A stretch of DNA of 64,000 bases. It comes from Pseudomonas sp. A34-9. Its GTDB lineage: Bacteria; Pseudomonadota; Gammaproteobacteria; Pseudomonadales; Pseudomonadaceae. Positions within the stretch are counted from its first letter, which is position 1; each line of letters starts with the position of its first letter. Location of the stretch: contig NZ_CP119967.1 in the NCBI RefSeq assembly GCF_029543085.1, forward strand, positions 2,382,501 through 2,446,500. The letters run 5' to 3'. The notes beneath the pieces were generated by a model. It was not told where the DNA came from, made no database searches, and was given only the letters and a program-made list of their open reading frames with translations. The position numbers were made by a program, and so were the translations under genes. Positions 56,129 to 64,000 of this stretch are shown one piece after another.

Positions 56129-57586
56129 ATGGATAGCCTCAACGATTTGAACACGGCGTCGGTGGTGCATTTTGGCCCCTACGCCTTCCACCTGCGTCAA
56201 CGGCTGATACTCGATGGAGATCGGCCATTGCGCATGGGCGGTCGCGCGCTGGACATTCTGCAAGTGCTGGTCGAGCGTGCCGGTCGAGTGGTCAGAAAGG
56301 AGCAATTGATTGCGCTGGTATGGCCGACGTCGGTGGTCGAGGAGATCAACCTGCGCGTGCACATCGCTGCGCTCAGGCGAGCGTTGGGTGATGGCGAAAA
56401 CGGTCAGCGTTACATCGTCAATGTGCCGCAATGCGGTTATAGCTTTATCGCCCCGGTCCGCTGCGACAGCGTCGCGCAAGTGGTTTTCGAGGGATTGCAC
56501 ACGCCTCAGCATAATCTGCCTGCGCGACTGACCCCGGTCGCCGGCCGCGATGCGCTGGTCGGCGGGCTGGTGCGGCAAATGCCACTTTGTCGACTGATGA
56601 CCGTTACGGGCGCCGCCGGCGTGGGCAAGTCCACCGTGGCGTTGCGGGTGGCGGAATTGCTGTTGCAGTACTACAGAGACGGCGTGTGGCAGGTCGATCT
56701 GAGCTTGATCGACGACCACACGCCGCTGCTTGATCATTTACTGCAGATCCTGGAGAGCGATTTGACCGGGCTGTCGACTCGCCATGCGATGCTGCTGCTG
56801 GATAACTGTGACCACCGCCGCGACGCTTGCAGAGTAGCGGTTGAAACGTTGCTCGAAGCCGCGCCTCGACTGTCGATTCTCGCCACCAGCCGTGAAGCCT
56901 TGCAGGTCAGTCTGGAAACCCTTCAGTGCGTGCCACCGCTGGCCATTGCGAAGCGCTCTGCAGCCAATTGCATCACTGAAGCCATGGGCCATTCCTCGGT
57001 GCAGTTGTTCGTCAGCCGTGCGCGGGCGCGACAGCATGATTTCCGCTTGCGCGAGCAGGATGTCAACGCCGTGCTTGAGATCTGTCGTCAACTCGACGGT
57101 TTGCCGCTGGCGATCGAACTGGCGGCGGCGCAGATCGATGCGCTGGCGCTGGTAGGTTTGCAAGCGCAGATAGCCAACGGTCTGCAAGTGCTCAGCCATG
57201 GCCGGCGCACTGCAGTGTCGCGGCACCAATCCATGCAGGCGGCACTCGACTGGAGCTACCAATGCTTGAGTGAGCAGGAACAACGCGTGCTGCAACGCTT
57301 ATCGGTGTTCAAACTGGCGTTTACGCTAGAAGCGGCGCTGGCGGTGATCAGTTGTCCGCAATTGCCTGCGCAGCGACTTGCCGCGATGATCGAAGGTCTG
57401 GCGCGCAAGTCATTGTTGACGGTGGAGCGGGGCGGCAGTGCGGGCCGCTACCGGATGCTTAACACCACCCGCTGCTATGCCCGGGAGCAACTGGAGCGTA
57501 GCGGTGAAGGGATTGATCTTGAACGGCGGCATGCGCGTTACATCAACAGGATTCGCCGGGCCTCAGGCGTGCACGCGCTCGCGTAA
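56129..57586 (+). CDS. OmpR-type HTH plus ATPase regulator, short form
   Basis: 485 residues. An OmpR/PhoB-type winged helix (about 15-110: RPLRMGGRALDILQVLVERA, EEINLRVHIAALRRALGDGE) is fused to an NB-ARC-like ATPase: Walker A GAAGVGKS (161-168), Walker B MLLLDNCDH (221-229), then DGLPLAIELAAAQIDAL. The protein ends soon after the ATPase winged-helix region and lacks the TPR tail of its convergent paralogue at 57563-60598. It may be a naturally short member or a truncated one. Confidence 0.85.
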   Translation: MDSLNDLNTASVVHFGPYAFHLRQRLILDGDRPLRMGGRALDILQVLVERAGRVVRKEQLIALVWPTSVVEEINLRVHIAALRRALGDGENGQRYIVNVPQCGYSFIAPVRCDSVAQVVFEGLHTPQHNLPARLTPVAGRDALVGGLVRQMPLCRLMTVTGAAGVGKSTVALRVAELLLQYYRDGVWQVDLSLIDDHTPLLDHLLQILESDLTGLSTRHAMLLLDNCDHRRDACRVAVETLLEAAPRLSILATSREALQVSLETLQCVPPLAIAKRSAANCITEAMGHSSVQLFVSRARARQHDFRLREQDVNAVLEICRQLDGLPLAIELAAAQIDALALVGLQAQIANGLQVLSHGRRTAVSRHQSMQAALDWSYQCLSEQEQRVLQRLSVFKLAFTLEAALAVISCPQLPAQRLAAMIEGLARKSLLTVERGGSAGRYRMLNTTRCYAREQLERSGEGIDLERRHARYINRIRRASGVHALA

Positions 57587-60500
57587 CTCGTCGATCAGCA
57601 AGCGTACCTTGCGCAAGTCCGGGGTTGCGTAGCCCTCGTTGAAGCGTTGATAGAGCGGGTTGAGCAAATCCAGCGCCTCGCCGCAACGCGATTGGCGCAG
57701 CCAGAGCTGCGCGAGTGAGGTGGCAGTGCGCAGTTCCCAGGCGAGCGCACCTTGGGCGCGGGCGATGGTCAGGGATTGTTGCAGGAGTTCTTCGGCTTCC
57801 TGAATATTGCTGGCGTTTGGGAGGACCTCCTCGCGGGCACGCTCGCTCCCACAGAGATTTTGGGTGTACTCAAAACCCATGTGGGAGCGAGCTTGCTCGC
57901 GAAGGGGCCTGTCCAGACGACCCCGATCGTCAGTCAGTAACGCCTGCGCCCGAGCCCGCAAGATTTCCGCCGTGCTCCACCCCGCATCACCACTCAACGC
58001 CCTTTCAACCAGCGCGTCATCCACAAAACGGCCATCCAGCGTGACCATGATTTCCCGAATCAACCCGCTACTGTCCTTCGGCACTGGCGTGATGGTGGGC
58101 GCATCGAGCACCTGCGCATAGTGCCGCGCCCATGTGTTGAACAGCAGCACCGAATGCTTTTGCGATTGCTCCAGCAACAGCTGCAACAGTGCCCGGGCGT
58201 TCTGTTGATCGCCGTTGTAATGAGCGATCAGGCAACTGGCCAGCGCCAGGGTGTAGCAAATCGAAGTGCCATGGTCGATTTGCACGGCAATGTCCAGCGC
58301 CTGCCGCGCCGTGCGCCACGCTTGCTCCGGCAGACCCTGCATCCACAACACCCGCGCCAGCACCGTCAGTGACGCGACGCTCTGGTCGTATTGCACGCCA
58401 AAGCCGTGAGTGAAGCGGTTGACATGACCGCTCTGCGCCATGCACTCAAGCACTTGCTCGGCATGCATGCGCGCCTGCGTCTGATCGCCGGCATAGTGCA
58501 GGGCCAGTACGCGCAAGCGGTGTGTACTCAGAGACAGCATCGGATCGCCGTGCAGGCCGAGGCGGTCGAAGTGTTCGCTCTGTGCCAGCGCCATGCGGTA
58601 ATGCCCGCAACTGAGGTTGACCGCCAGGTGCCCGGACACTGCGCGCAACTGCCCGGCGACGTCATCGTTTTCATGCGCCAACCGGCGGGCGTCGGCGAAC
58701 GCTTCGATGGTTTCTGCAGTACCGCCCCACGTGTGATAACAGGCACTGCCGAGGGCCAGTTTCAGCGCAACTTTCAGGCGCGGGCAAGGTTCGCCGAGTT
58801 CATCAAGCACGCTTAGCGCCCGGCGTACATAGTCGCCGTACTCGTTGAGCAGCGACAACTCTTGCCACAAGGGCGCCGACGCCGCCGTCAGACGAATCCC
58901 CAAACCTGCGTGGCCGACGCCGTTCAGGCTCCAGTCCAGTGCCGCGCGCAGATCTTCCAGCCCTCGGGCATAACGTTCGATCCACAACGCCGTCGGCGTG
59001 TTTTCCCAATCGTTTTGCGCCTGCTGCATCAACGCCAGACAACGTTCTGCATGGCGTTCGCGGGTTTCCTCGCATTCGGCGGCGTGATCGAGTTTTTCCA
59101 GGGCATAACGGCGGGTTGTGTCGAGCAAGCGGTAGAACACCTCCTCATCGCCGACCTCGACGCTGAGCAGGGATTTGGCCACCAGTTGGGTGATCGATAC
59201 AAACACCGCTGCGGGGTCGATCTGTTGGCCGACGATAACGGCCGCCGCCGACTCCAGCGTAAAACCACCGCGAAACACGCCCATGCGGCGCAGACAGGTT
59301 TGCTCGCAACGGTCGAGCAAGTTGAAACTCCAGTCCAGCGTCGCGCGCAGTGTGAGGTGGCGTTCCAGACTGCTTTGATTGCCCGCTGCCAAAGCTGGCA
59401 AGCGGCCCTGTAACTGGCTGAGCAGGCCGTCCAGGCCCAGTTCGGTGACTTGCGCTGCGGCCAGCTCCAGCGCTAGAGGAATACCGTCGAGTCGGTGGCA
59501 GATCTCGATCGCTTGCGGCAACTGTGCGTCGCTCAGTTCAAAGCTTTCCTGCGCGGCCGTGGCCCGTTCGATGAACAGTTGCAGGGCCGAATGATCCAGC
59601 GCTTGCTGACGATTCAATGTCGCGTTCATCGATGGGTATTCGAGCGAATCGAGACGCTGCACGAATTCACCTTCCGCGCGCAGGCTTTCGCGGCTGGTGG
59701 CGAGGATATGCACCTTCGGTGCGCCGCGCAGAATGCTTTCACTGAGCGCTGCGACGGCATCGATCAAGTGTTCGCAGTTGTCGAGCAACAACAGCATCTG
59801 CCGCTGTTGCAGGCCATTGACCAGTGCCACCAGCGGATCATCTTCGAGCAGGGTCAGATCGAGCAGGGCGGCCAGGTGTGAGCAAATCAGCCGGGGATCG
59901 TTGAGTGGTGCCAGATCGACCAGCCGGATTCCGTCGCGGTACTGGCCGATCAACTGCTCGGCCACGCGTAACGCCACAGTGGTTTTACCGATCCCGCCGG
60001 GCCCGACCAAGGTGATGCAGCGTCGGCGCGGCAGTTGCGTCATCAAGCTGTCGACCAGCGGCTGGCGGCCGATCATGCGCGTGCGTCGCAAGGGCAGATT
60101 GTGTCGACCGCCCGCATTGCTCACAGGACGCTCCTTCATGGATTCCAGCAAAACCGGTGCGACAAAACTGTAACCCCGGTGCGCCACGGTGATGATGTAA
60201 CGCTGGCCGGCCTGACCGTCACCGAGCGCCTTGCGCAGCGCCGCCATGTGCACACGCAAGTTGATGTCTTCAACGACGGTGTCCGGCCAGACCCCGGCCA
60301 TCAATTGCTGCTTGCTCACCACTTCGCCGGCATGGGCCAGCAGAATCAGGAGGATGTCCATCGCCCGTCGGCCCAAGCGCAGCGGCTGCTCGCCTTCGAG
60401 TACCAGACGTTGCCCGGGATGAATCCGATAAGGGCCAAAACCGAGGGCCTGATTCGGCGAAAGACTCAACAGCTCACTCCTGCGGTGCTGCGGCGGACAG

Positions 60501-60598
60501 AGCGGAGTAGGGCCGGGCGCGTGCGCAGGCCTTCTAATCCGGGGTGTCCCGGCATAATCCTCAGGTTTGAGCGTCAGTGCAACGGGGGCCGCGATCAA
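57563..60598 (-). CDS. OmpR-type HTH plus ATPase plus TPR regulator, long form
   Basis: About 1011 residues from TTG 60598; the true start may be a later codon near the sequence LSPNQALGFGPYRI. Winged helix at about 55-150 (QPLRLGRRAMDILLILLAHA, EDINLRVHMAALRKALGDGQ), Walker A GPGGIGKT (199-206), Walker B LLLLDNCEH (about 285), then a TPR-type helical array. Homologous to the short convergent regulator at 56129. A REPIN lies in frame near residues 899-923. TTG 60598 overlaps the stop of the upstream AraC gene. Confidence 0.86.
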   Translation of the reverse strand: MIAAPVALTLKPEDYAGTPRIRRPAHAPGPTPLCPPQHRRSELLSLSPNQALGFGPYRIHPGQRLVLEGEQPLRLGRRAMDILLILLAHAGEVVSKQQLMAGVWPDTVVEDINLRVHMAALRKALGDGQAGQRYIITVAHRGYSFVAPVLLESMKERPVSNAGGRHNLPLRRTRMIGRQPLVDSLMTQLPRRRCITLVGPGGIGKTTVALRVAEQLIGQYRDGIRLVDLAPLNDPRLICSHLAALLDLTLLEDDPLVALVNGLQQRQMLLLLDNCEHLIDAVAALSESILRGAPKVHILATSRESLRAEGEFVQRLDSLEYPSMNATLNRQQALDHSALQLFIERATAAQESFELSDAQLPQAIEICHRLDGIPLALELAAAQVTELGLDGLLSQLQGRLPALAAGNQSSLERHLTLRATLDWSFNLLDRCEQTCLRRMGVFRGGFTLESAAAVIVGQQIDPAAVFVSITQLVAKSLLSVEVGDEEVFYRLLDTTRRYALEKLDHAAECEETRERHAERCLALMQQAQNDWENTPTALWIERYARGLEDLRAALDWSLNGVGHAGLGIRLTAASAPLWQELSLLNEYGDYVRRALSVLDELGEPCPRLKVALKLALGSACYHTWGGTAETIEAFADARRLAHENDDVAGQLRAVSGHLAVNLSCGHYRMALAQSEHFDRLGLHGDPMLSLSTHRLRVLALHYAGDQTQARMHAEQVLECMAQSGHVNRFTHGFGVQYDQSVASLTVLARVLWMQGLPEQAWRTARQALDIAVQIDHGTSICYTLALASCLIAHYNGDQQNARALLQLLLEQSQKHSVLLFNTWARHYAQVLDAPTITPVPKDSSGLIREIMVTLDGRFVDDALVERALSGDAGWSTAEILRARAQALLTDDRGRLDRPLREQARSHMGFEYTQNLCGSERAREEVLPNASNIQEAEELLQQSLTIARAQGALAWELRTATSLAQLWLRQSRCGEALDLLNPLYQRFNEGYATPDLRKVRLLIDELRERVHA
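57830..57903. repeat. REPIN inserted in frame in the long regulator gene
   Basis: CTCGCGGGCACGCTCGCTCC (57830 on, inverted) and GTGGGAGCGAGCTTGCTCGC (57881 on) are two REP units in opposite orientation, the classic Pseudomonas REPIN. The frame stays open and it encodes a segment around GFEYTQNLCGSERAREEVLP. REPINs are normally extragenic. Confidence 0.85.
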
Positions 60599-61026
60599 AA
60601 CACGGCGGGCTGTGAGCGGTGAGTCTTGGGTTCACGCATGATCTGGCAGCGCCAGGCAAACGGGTTGATGCCTTCACTGCGGGTGAACATATGGCAAAAA
60701 TGCGCCTGATCGCAGAAACCGCATTCCAGGCTGATTTGCGTCAGGCTCAGGTCGGTGTGCTGGATCAACAGCTTGGCCCGCGCGATGCGTTGGGTGCGAA
60801 TCCAGTCCTGCGGCGACAGCCCGGTGCTGCACTTGAAGGCGCGGGAAAAATGGCTGCGCGACAGCGAACAGGCGCGGGCCAGCTCGGTGACTTCGAGGCT
60901 TTCACCCAGACGTTCGAGGATCAGTTGTTTGACCTGTCGTTCGCGCTGCGGGCTTAACCCGCCGATCCCGGGCTTGCGGGGTTCGCTGGCAGGGGCGAGG
61001 GCGACGGTGTGCTGTAAGTGAGCCAT
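60595..61026 (-). CDS. AraC-family transcriptional regulator, short
   Basis: 143 residues. Both AraC helix-turn-helices are present (LEVTELARACSLSRSHFSRA and LSLTQISLECGFCDQAHFCH) with no N-terminal sensing domain. ATG 61026. Its stop overlaps the TTG of the long regulator, so the two are probably co-expressed. Confidence 0.88.
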   Translation of the reverse strand: MAHLQHTVALAPASEPRKPGIGGLSPQRERQVKQLILERLGESLEVTELARACSLSRSHFSRAFKCSTGLSPQDWIRTQRIARAKLLIQHTDLSLTQISLECGFCDQAHFCHMFTRSEGINPFAWRCQIMREPKTHRSQPAVF

Positions 61027-61236
61027 GGCCAAAGTCCGTGTCGATGGGGAATGCACGGTCGGCGCATCCCCTCAGGTCTAAAAACAACGCTGCGCAGTGG
61101 CATTCATTGTTGGGCGAGGGCGGCGGGCTGACGAGTTAATCGTTGTTAATTTCGCTGCGAAACGGCGCTAACAGTCCCGTTGATCGCGTAAAGTGCGCAG
61201 CACTGGCGTCTGACTGGCTAAAAGGAATCCGTGCCC

Positions 61237-62160
61237 ATGAACCGTAACGATCTGCGTCGCGTTGACATGAACCTGCTGGTGATTTTCGAAGCGCTGATGT
61301 TCGAAAAGAACCTGACCCGCGTCGCCGAAAAACTGTTCATGGGGCAACCGGCCGTCAGTGCAGCGTTGGGGCGTTTGCGTGATCTGTTCGATGATCCTTT
61401 GTTGTTGCGCAACGGTCGCGGCATGGAGCCAACCGCGCGGGCGCTGGCGATTCTCAAAGAGCTGCAGCCGGCGATGGATGTCATCTCCGGCGCGGTCAGC
61501 CGGGCCAAGGAGTTCGAACCGGCGAGCAGTTGCGATGTGTTTCGCATCGGTTTGTCCGACGACGCCGAGTTTGGTCTGTTCCCGCCGCTGTTACGCCAGC
61601 TTCAGCAAGAAGCTCCGGGGATTGTCGTGGTGGTGCGCCGCGCCAACTACCTGCTGATGCCGGCGCTGCTGGCCTCTGGGGAAATCTCCGTTGGCGTCAG
61701 TTACACCACTGAGTTGCCGGCCAACGCCAAGCGCAAAAAACTGCGCGACATTCCCTGCAAAGTCCTGCGCGGTGACGGCCGCCCAGGCCCGCTGACGCTG
61801 GATGAATACTGCGAGCGTCCGCATGCGATGGTGTCGTTCTCCGGCGATCTGAGCGGCAATATCGACCTGGACCTGGCCAAGGTCGGTCGTACCCGCCGCG
61901 TGGTCTTGGGCGTGCCGCAATTCAGCGGCCTGCGTGCCTTGCTCGCCGGCACCGAGATGATCGCCACGGTGCCGGATTATGCCGCGTGTGCGTTGGTTGA
62001 AGGTTGTGCATTACGTGCCGAAGATCCGCCGTTCCCGATCGATGCCGCACAATTGTCGATGGCGTGGAGCGGAGTGCATGACAACGATCCGGCGGAGAAA
62101 TGGCTGCGCTCGCGAATCAGTCAGTTCATGGCGGCGCCGCTGGATATTCCCGTGATGTGA
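61237..62160 (+). CDS. LysR-family regulator, MexT-like
   Basis: About 307 residues. The start MNRNDLRRVDMNLLVIFEAL and EKLFMGQPAVSAALGRLRDL are close to MexT of P. aeruginosa as I remember it; the effector domain follows (SCDVFRIGLSDDAEFGLFPP). MexT-type regulators activate the mexEF-oprN efflux operon, but no efflux gene is adjacent here, so the target is unknown. ATG 61237 is 10 bases after AAGGA; GTG 61231 is an alternative. Confidence 0.88.
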   Translation: MNRNDLRRVDMNLLVIFEALMFEKNLTRVAEKLFMGQPAVSAALGRLRDLFDDPLLLRNGRGMEPTARALAILKELQPAMDVISGAVSRAKEFEPASSCDVFRIGLSDDAEFGLFPPLLRQLQQEAPGIVVVVRRANYLLMPALLASGEISVGVSYTTELPANAKRKKLRDIPCKVLRGDGRPGPLTLDEYCERPHAMVSFSGDLSGNIDLDLAKVGRTRRVVLGVPQFSGLRALLAGTEMIATVPDYAACALVEGCALRAEDPPFPIDAAQLSMAWSGVHDNDPAEKWLRSRISQFMAAPLDIPVM

Positions 62161-62271
62161 GTGTCCGTTCGTCTGAAACAGGGCTTGACCTGTTAGTTCT
62201 GACAGTGGCGCATCTGCGTGCTCCGATGTCTGATTGGCCGATGTCGAAGGGTAGCCAAAAAGGACGTGAAC

Positions 62272-64000
62272 ATGGACACGCTGATACGTGCGCTTGACAG
62301 TAACAATCTGCCGCCGCTTTCAATCATAGAAAGTCGCCCCGACGGTCTGCTGGATCCACAGGCCGCTCGGTACAGCCTGACGGTAAAAATCGACTTCGAT
62401 TGGCAGACAGGAGACAGTCTCACGATCACGTGGGCCGGTACGGCAGGTTCTGGGTCCTACACCTCACCGCGTATACCGATCGGCGGATTTCAACGTCCTT
62501 TCCAGACCCATATTGATAACCTCCTGGTGGCTTTCAACCTCGAGCAAACCGTCATCGTCACTTATACGCTTTATCGCGGCACTGAACTGCCTGTTACTTC
62601 ACAGCCTTTGGCGCTTTACATCACACGCATCAATCAATTGAACCTGCCTCGGCCATTCATCCGACAGGCCGACAACGACGGTCAGGGAGGTGAGCTGAAT
62701 GTCAGCGACCTTTCTGAGTTCACCTTGCGTACAAATGCGTGGCTACTGGGCAGGCGCGGCCAATTCTTCTGGCTGAATATCAACGGCACAAATGCCGATG
62801 GCAGTGTTTTCGAGGCGTCGTACTGGCAAGCGCCGGACAATGTGGTCAATGACGAATTCAACCGCTTCGGTTTCTTCGAACAGAAATTCTCTGCTGCACC
62901 ACTGCAACGTCTGCAGGATCGCAGCGTGCTGTCGTTGCGCTTCATGGCCGGGCTGCAAGGCAGTCAGGATGAATCCCTTGCGCAGCCATTTGCACATCGA
63001 AACTACATCGTACTGACAGGGGCCTCCAGTGGGCCGAGGATAATGTCAGTCTCCGATCTCGATGGAGACATACTTGACGGCACGGACACCCGATACACCA
63101 CTGTCACGCTAAGCGGCAGCGCTTGCGACACCGTGGATGTATTCGACGGCACGACCAGACTCGACACGGTCGGTGCCGTTGACGGTAACTGGACGTACGT
63201 CGCGGCTGGCCTGACGGGTGGATTGCATGAGTTTACGGTGAGGTTGGCGGATGGCAGCGGAAGCGCCTCAAGTCCATGGCGAATCAATGTCGTGACGCAA
63301 AACCTGCCGCTGAAGATTGTCGAGGCTCCCGATAACATCAACCTCGATCCGTTGGCAGCAATAATGACCCTGACTGCGTTGGTGGATCTCGACCTGCAAC
63401 CCACCGATAGGGTTTCAGTGACTGTGAAAGCTGCTGATGGCACTCCCCCTGCAGGTTCGCATACCACCACACCGGTTGCGGCGGGTACCACACGGCCGAT
63501 CAGAATTCCTTTGCCTGTATCACTGGTGGCCTTCAGCATCGGAAAAATCATGGAGCTGACCTTTACCTATACCCGGGGCGTTTCAGCTCTGGTGAGTTCA
63601 CAACCTCTGCGTCTCAACGTGTTGCCGATTGCGTTGGATCGACTCGCCGCTCCGGTGATCACTCAGGCCAACGGCACCGACATTCTCGATCTGAAAGATG
63701 TCCAGTCCGGCGCGAATCTGATGTTTGGTGACTGGTCGCATATCGCGGTGAAACAATGTCTCTGGCTTGATCTGGTGGGGGAGAGCGACACAGGTGCGCA
63801 CAATCTGCGGATGTGGGCGGGCACCGCTAACAGGGTGCATCAGGCCTGGGTGACGAATGGCAGTTACACCCCGATTGTTTCGGCCAATTACGTACGGCGG
63901 CTGAAGGATGGCAGCAAGCTGATCATTCGGTTCAGGGTCAATCTGGATCAGGTTGCGGATTTTGACACGGCAATCGTGTTTCAGACACGGGAATACACCA
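62272..64000 (+). CDS. Large Ig-like-domain protein, incomplete at the right edge
   Basis: The frame from ATG 62272 (AGGA 7 bases upstream) is open to the end of the window, 576 codons with no stop. No signal peptide at the start. It has repeated beta-sandwich domains: an N-terminal unit (YSLTVKIDFDWQTGDSLTIT), an Ig-like segment (VTLSGSACDTVDVFDGTTRL, GNWTYVAAGLTGGLHEFTVR) and further repeats. The pattern fits Pseudomonas adhesin-like or Ig-repeat surface proteins; export route not visible. Full length cannot be judged. Confidence 0.75.
   Translation, partial: MDTLIRALDSNNLPPLSIIESRPDGLLDPQAARYSLTVKIDFDWQTGDSLTITWAGTAGSGSYTSPRIPIGGFQRPFQTHIDNLLVAFNLEQTVIVTYTLYRGTELPVTSQPLALYITRINQLNLPRPFIRQADNDGQGGELNVSDLSEFTLRTNAWLLGRRGQFFWLNINGTNADGSVFEASYWQAPDNVVNDEFNRFGFFEQKFSAAPLQRLQDRSVLSLRFMAGLQGSQDESLAQPFAHRNYIVLTGASSGPRIMSVSDLDGDILDGTDTRYTTVTLSGSACDTVDVFDGTTRLDTVGAVDGNWTYVAAGLTGGLHEFTVRLADGSGSASSPWRINVVTQNLPLKIVEAPDNINLDPLAAIMTLTALVDLDLQPTDRVSVTVKAADGTPPAGSHTTTPVAAGTTRPIRIPLPVSLVAFSIGKIMELTFTYTRGVSALVSSQPLRLNVLPIALDRLAAPVITQANGTDILDLKDVQSGANLMFGDWSHIAVKQCLWLDLVGESDTGAHNLRMWAGTANRVHQAWVTNGSYTPIVSANYVRRLKDGSKLIIRFRVNLDQVADFDTAIVFQTREYT

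Noticed and set aside
1..64000. CRISPR arrays or insertion sequences
   Set aside because: No regularly spaced direct repeats of CRISPR size and no transposase-like protein or terminal inverted repeats were seen on either strand.

Overview
The window is Pseudomonas DNA, most likely from the P. fluorescens group. The signs are a REPIN built from the typical fluorescent-pseudomonad REP core, a proline tRNA 3' end, Pseudomonas-type regulators, and high-GC coding sequence throughout. It has two parts: a resident lambda-like siphophage prophage (bases 1 to about 45,547, its left end cut by the window) and ordinary chromosome (about 45,548-64,000).

Prophage layout, left to right. (1) Left edge and immunity region, 1-5.4 kb: operator-like sites, two unknown cargo genes, a divergent ribbon-helix-helix pair around three identical operators spaced exactly 26 bp, a DUF3077 protein, a Rha/KilAC antirepressor, then a CI-type repressor and a divergent Cro-like gene around a lambda-like operator region. 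(2) Early and replication genes, 5.4-10.2 kb: CII-like activator, small genes, an O-like initiator with four 15-bp iterons inside its gene, a DnaC-like loader, a DnaB helicase and a Q-like antiterminator. (3) Accessory genes, 10.3-14.9 kb: a leftward HEPN-motif gene, small membrane proteins, and a leftward CsrA/RsmA-like gene. (4) Head and connector genes, 15-24.5 kb: terminases, portal, MuF-like protein, scaffold, capsid, connectors. (5) Lambda-type tail, 24.5-42 kb: tube, G/GT chaperone with a GGGAAAC -1 frameshift site, tape measure, M, L, K, I, J and an S74-chaperone fibre. The tail is interrupted between K and I by a 3.8-kb cluster of small cargo genes (two GNAT acetyltransferases, lipoproteins, hypotheticals). 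(6) Lysis and right end, 42-45.5 kb: SleB-type hydrolase, nested Rz/Rz1, an AT-rich TIR-domain gene that appears to have interrupted an SRAP gene, a zinc-ribbon gene under a LexA box, and attR, a copy of the 3' half of tRNA-Pro(GGG). No integrase lies in the window; it should lie left of base 1 beside the intact tRNA.

Chromosomal part: small exported proteins, a VOC protein, a fused ABC exporter, an alpha/beta hydrolase, a quinone oxidoreductase plus MFS pair divergent from a LysR gene, a coiled-coil membrane protein, pirin, a GlxA-type AraC regulator, two convergent OmpR-type-HTH/ATPase regulators (one carrying an in-frame REPIN), another AraC regulator, a MexT-like LysR regulator, and the start of a large Ig-like-repeat protein that runs off the right end.

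How it works together: the early region has a lambda-style switch (CI-like, Cro-like, CII-like, Q-like) plus a second Arc/Mnt-like switch and an antirepressor. Late genes are punctuated by hairpin terminators, consistent with antitermination. Leftward cargo genes (HEPN, TIR, GNAT, CsrA-like) are the candidates for lysogenic conversion or phage defence. All functions are from reading the sequence; no database search was run.
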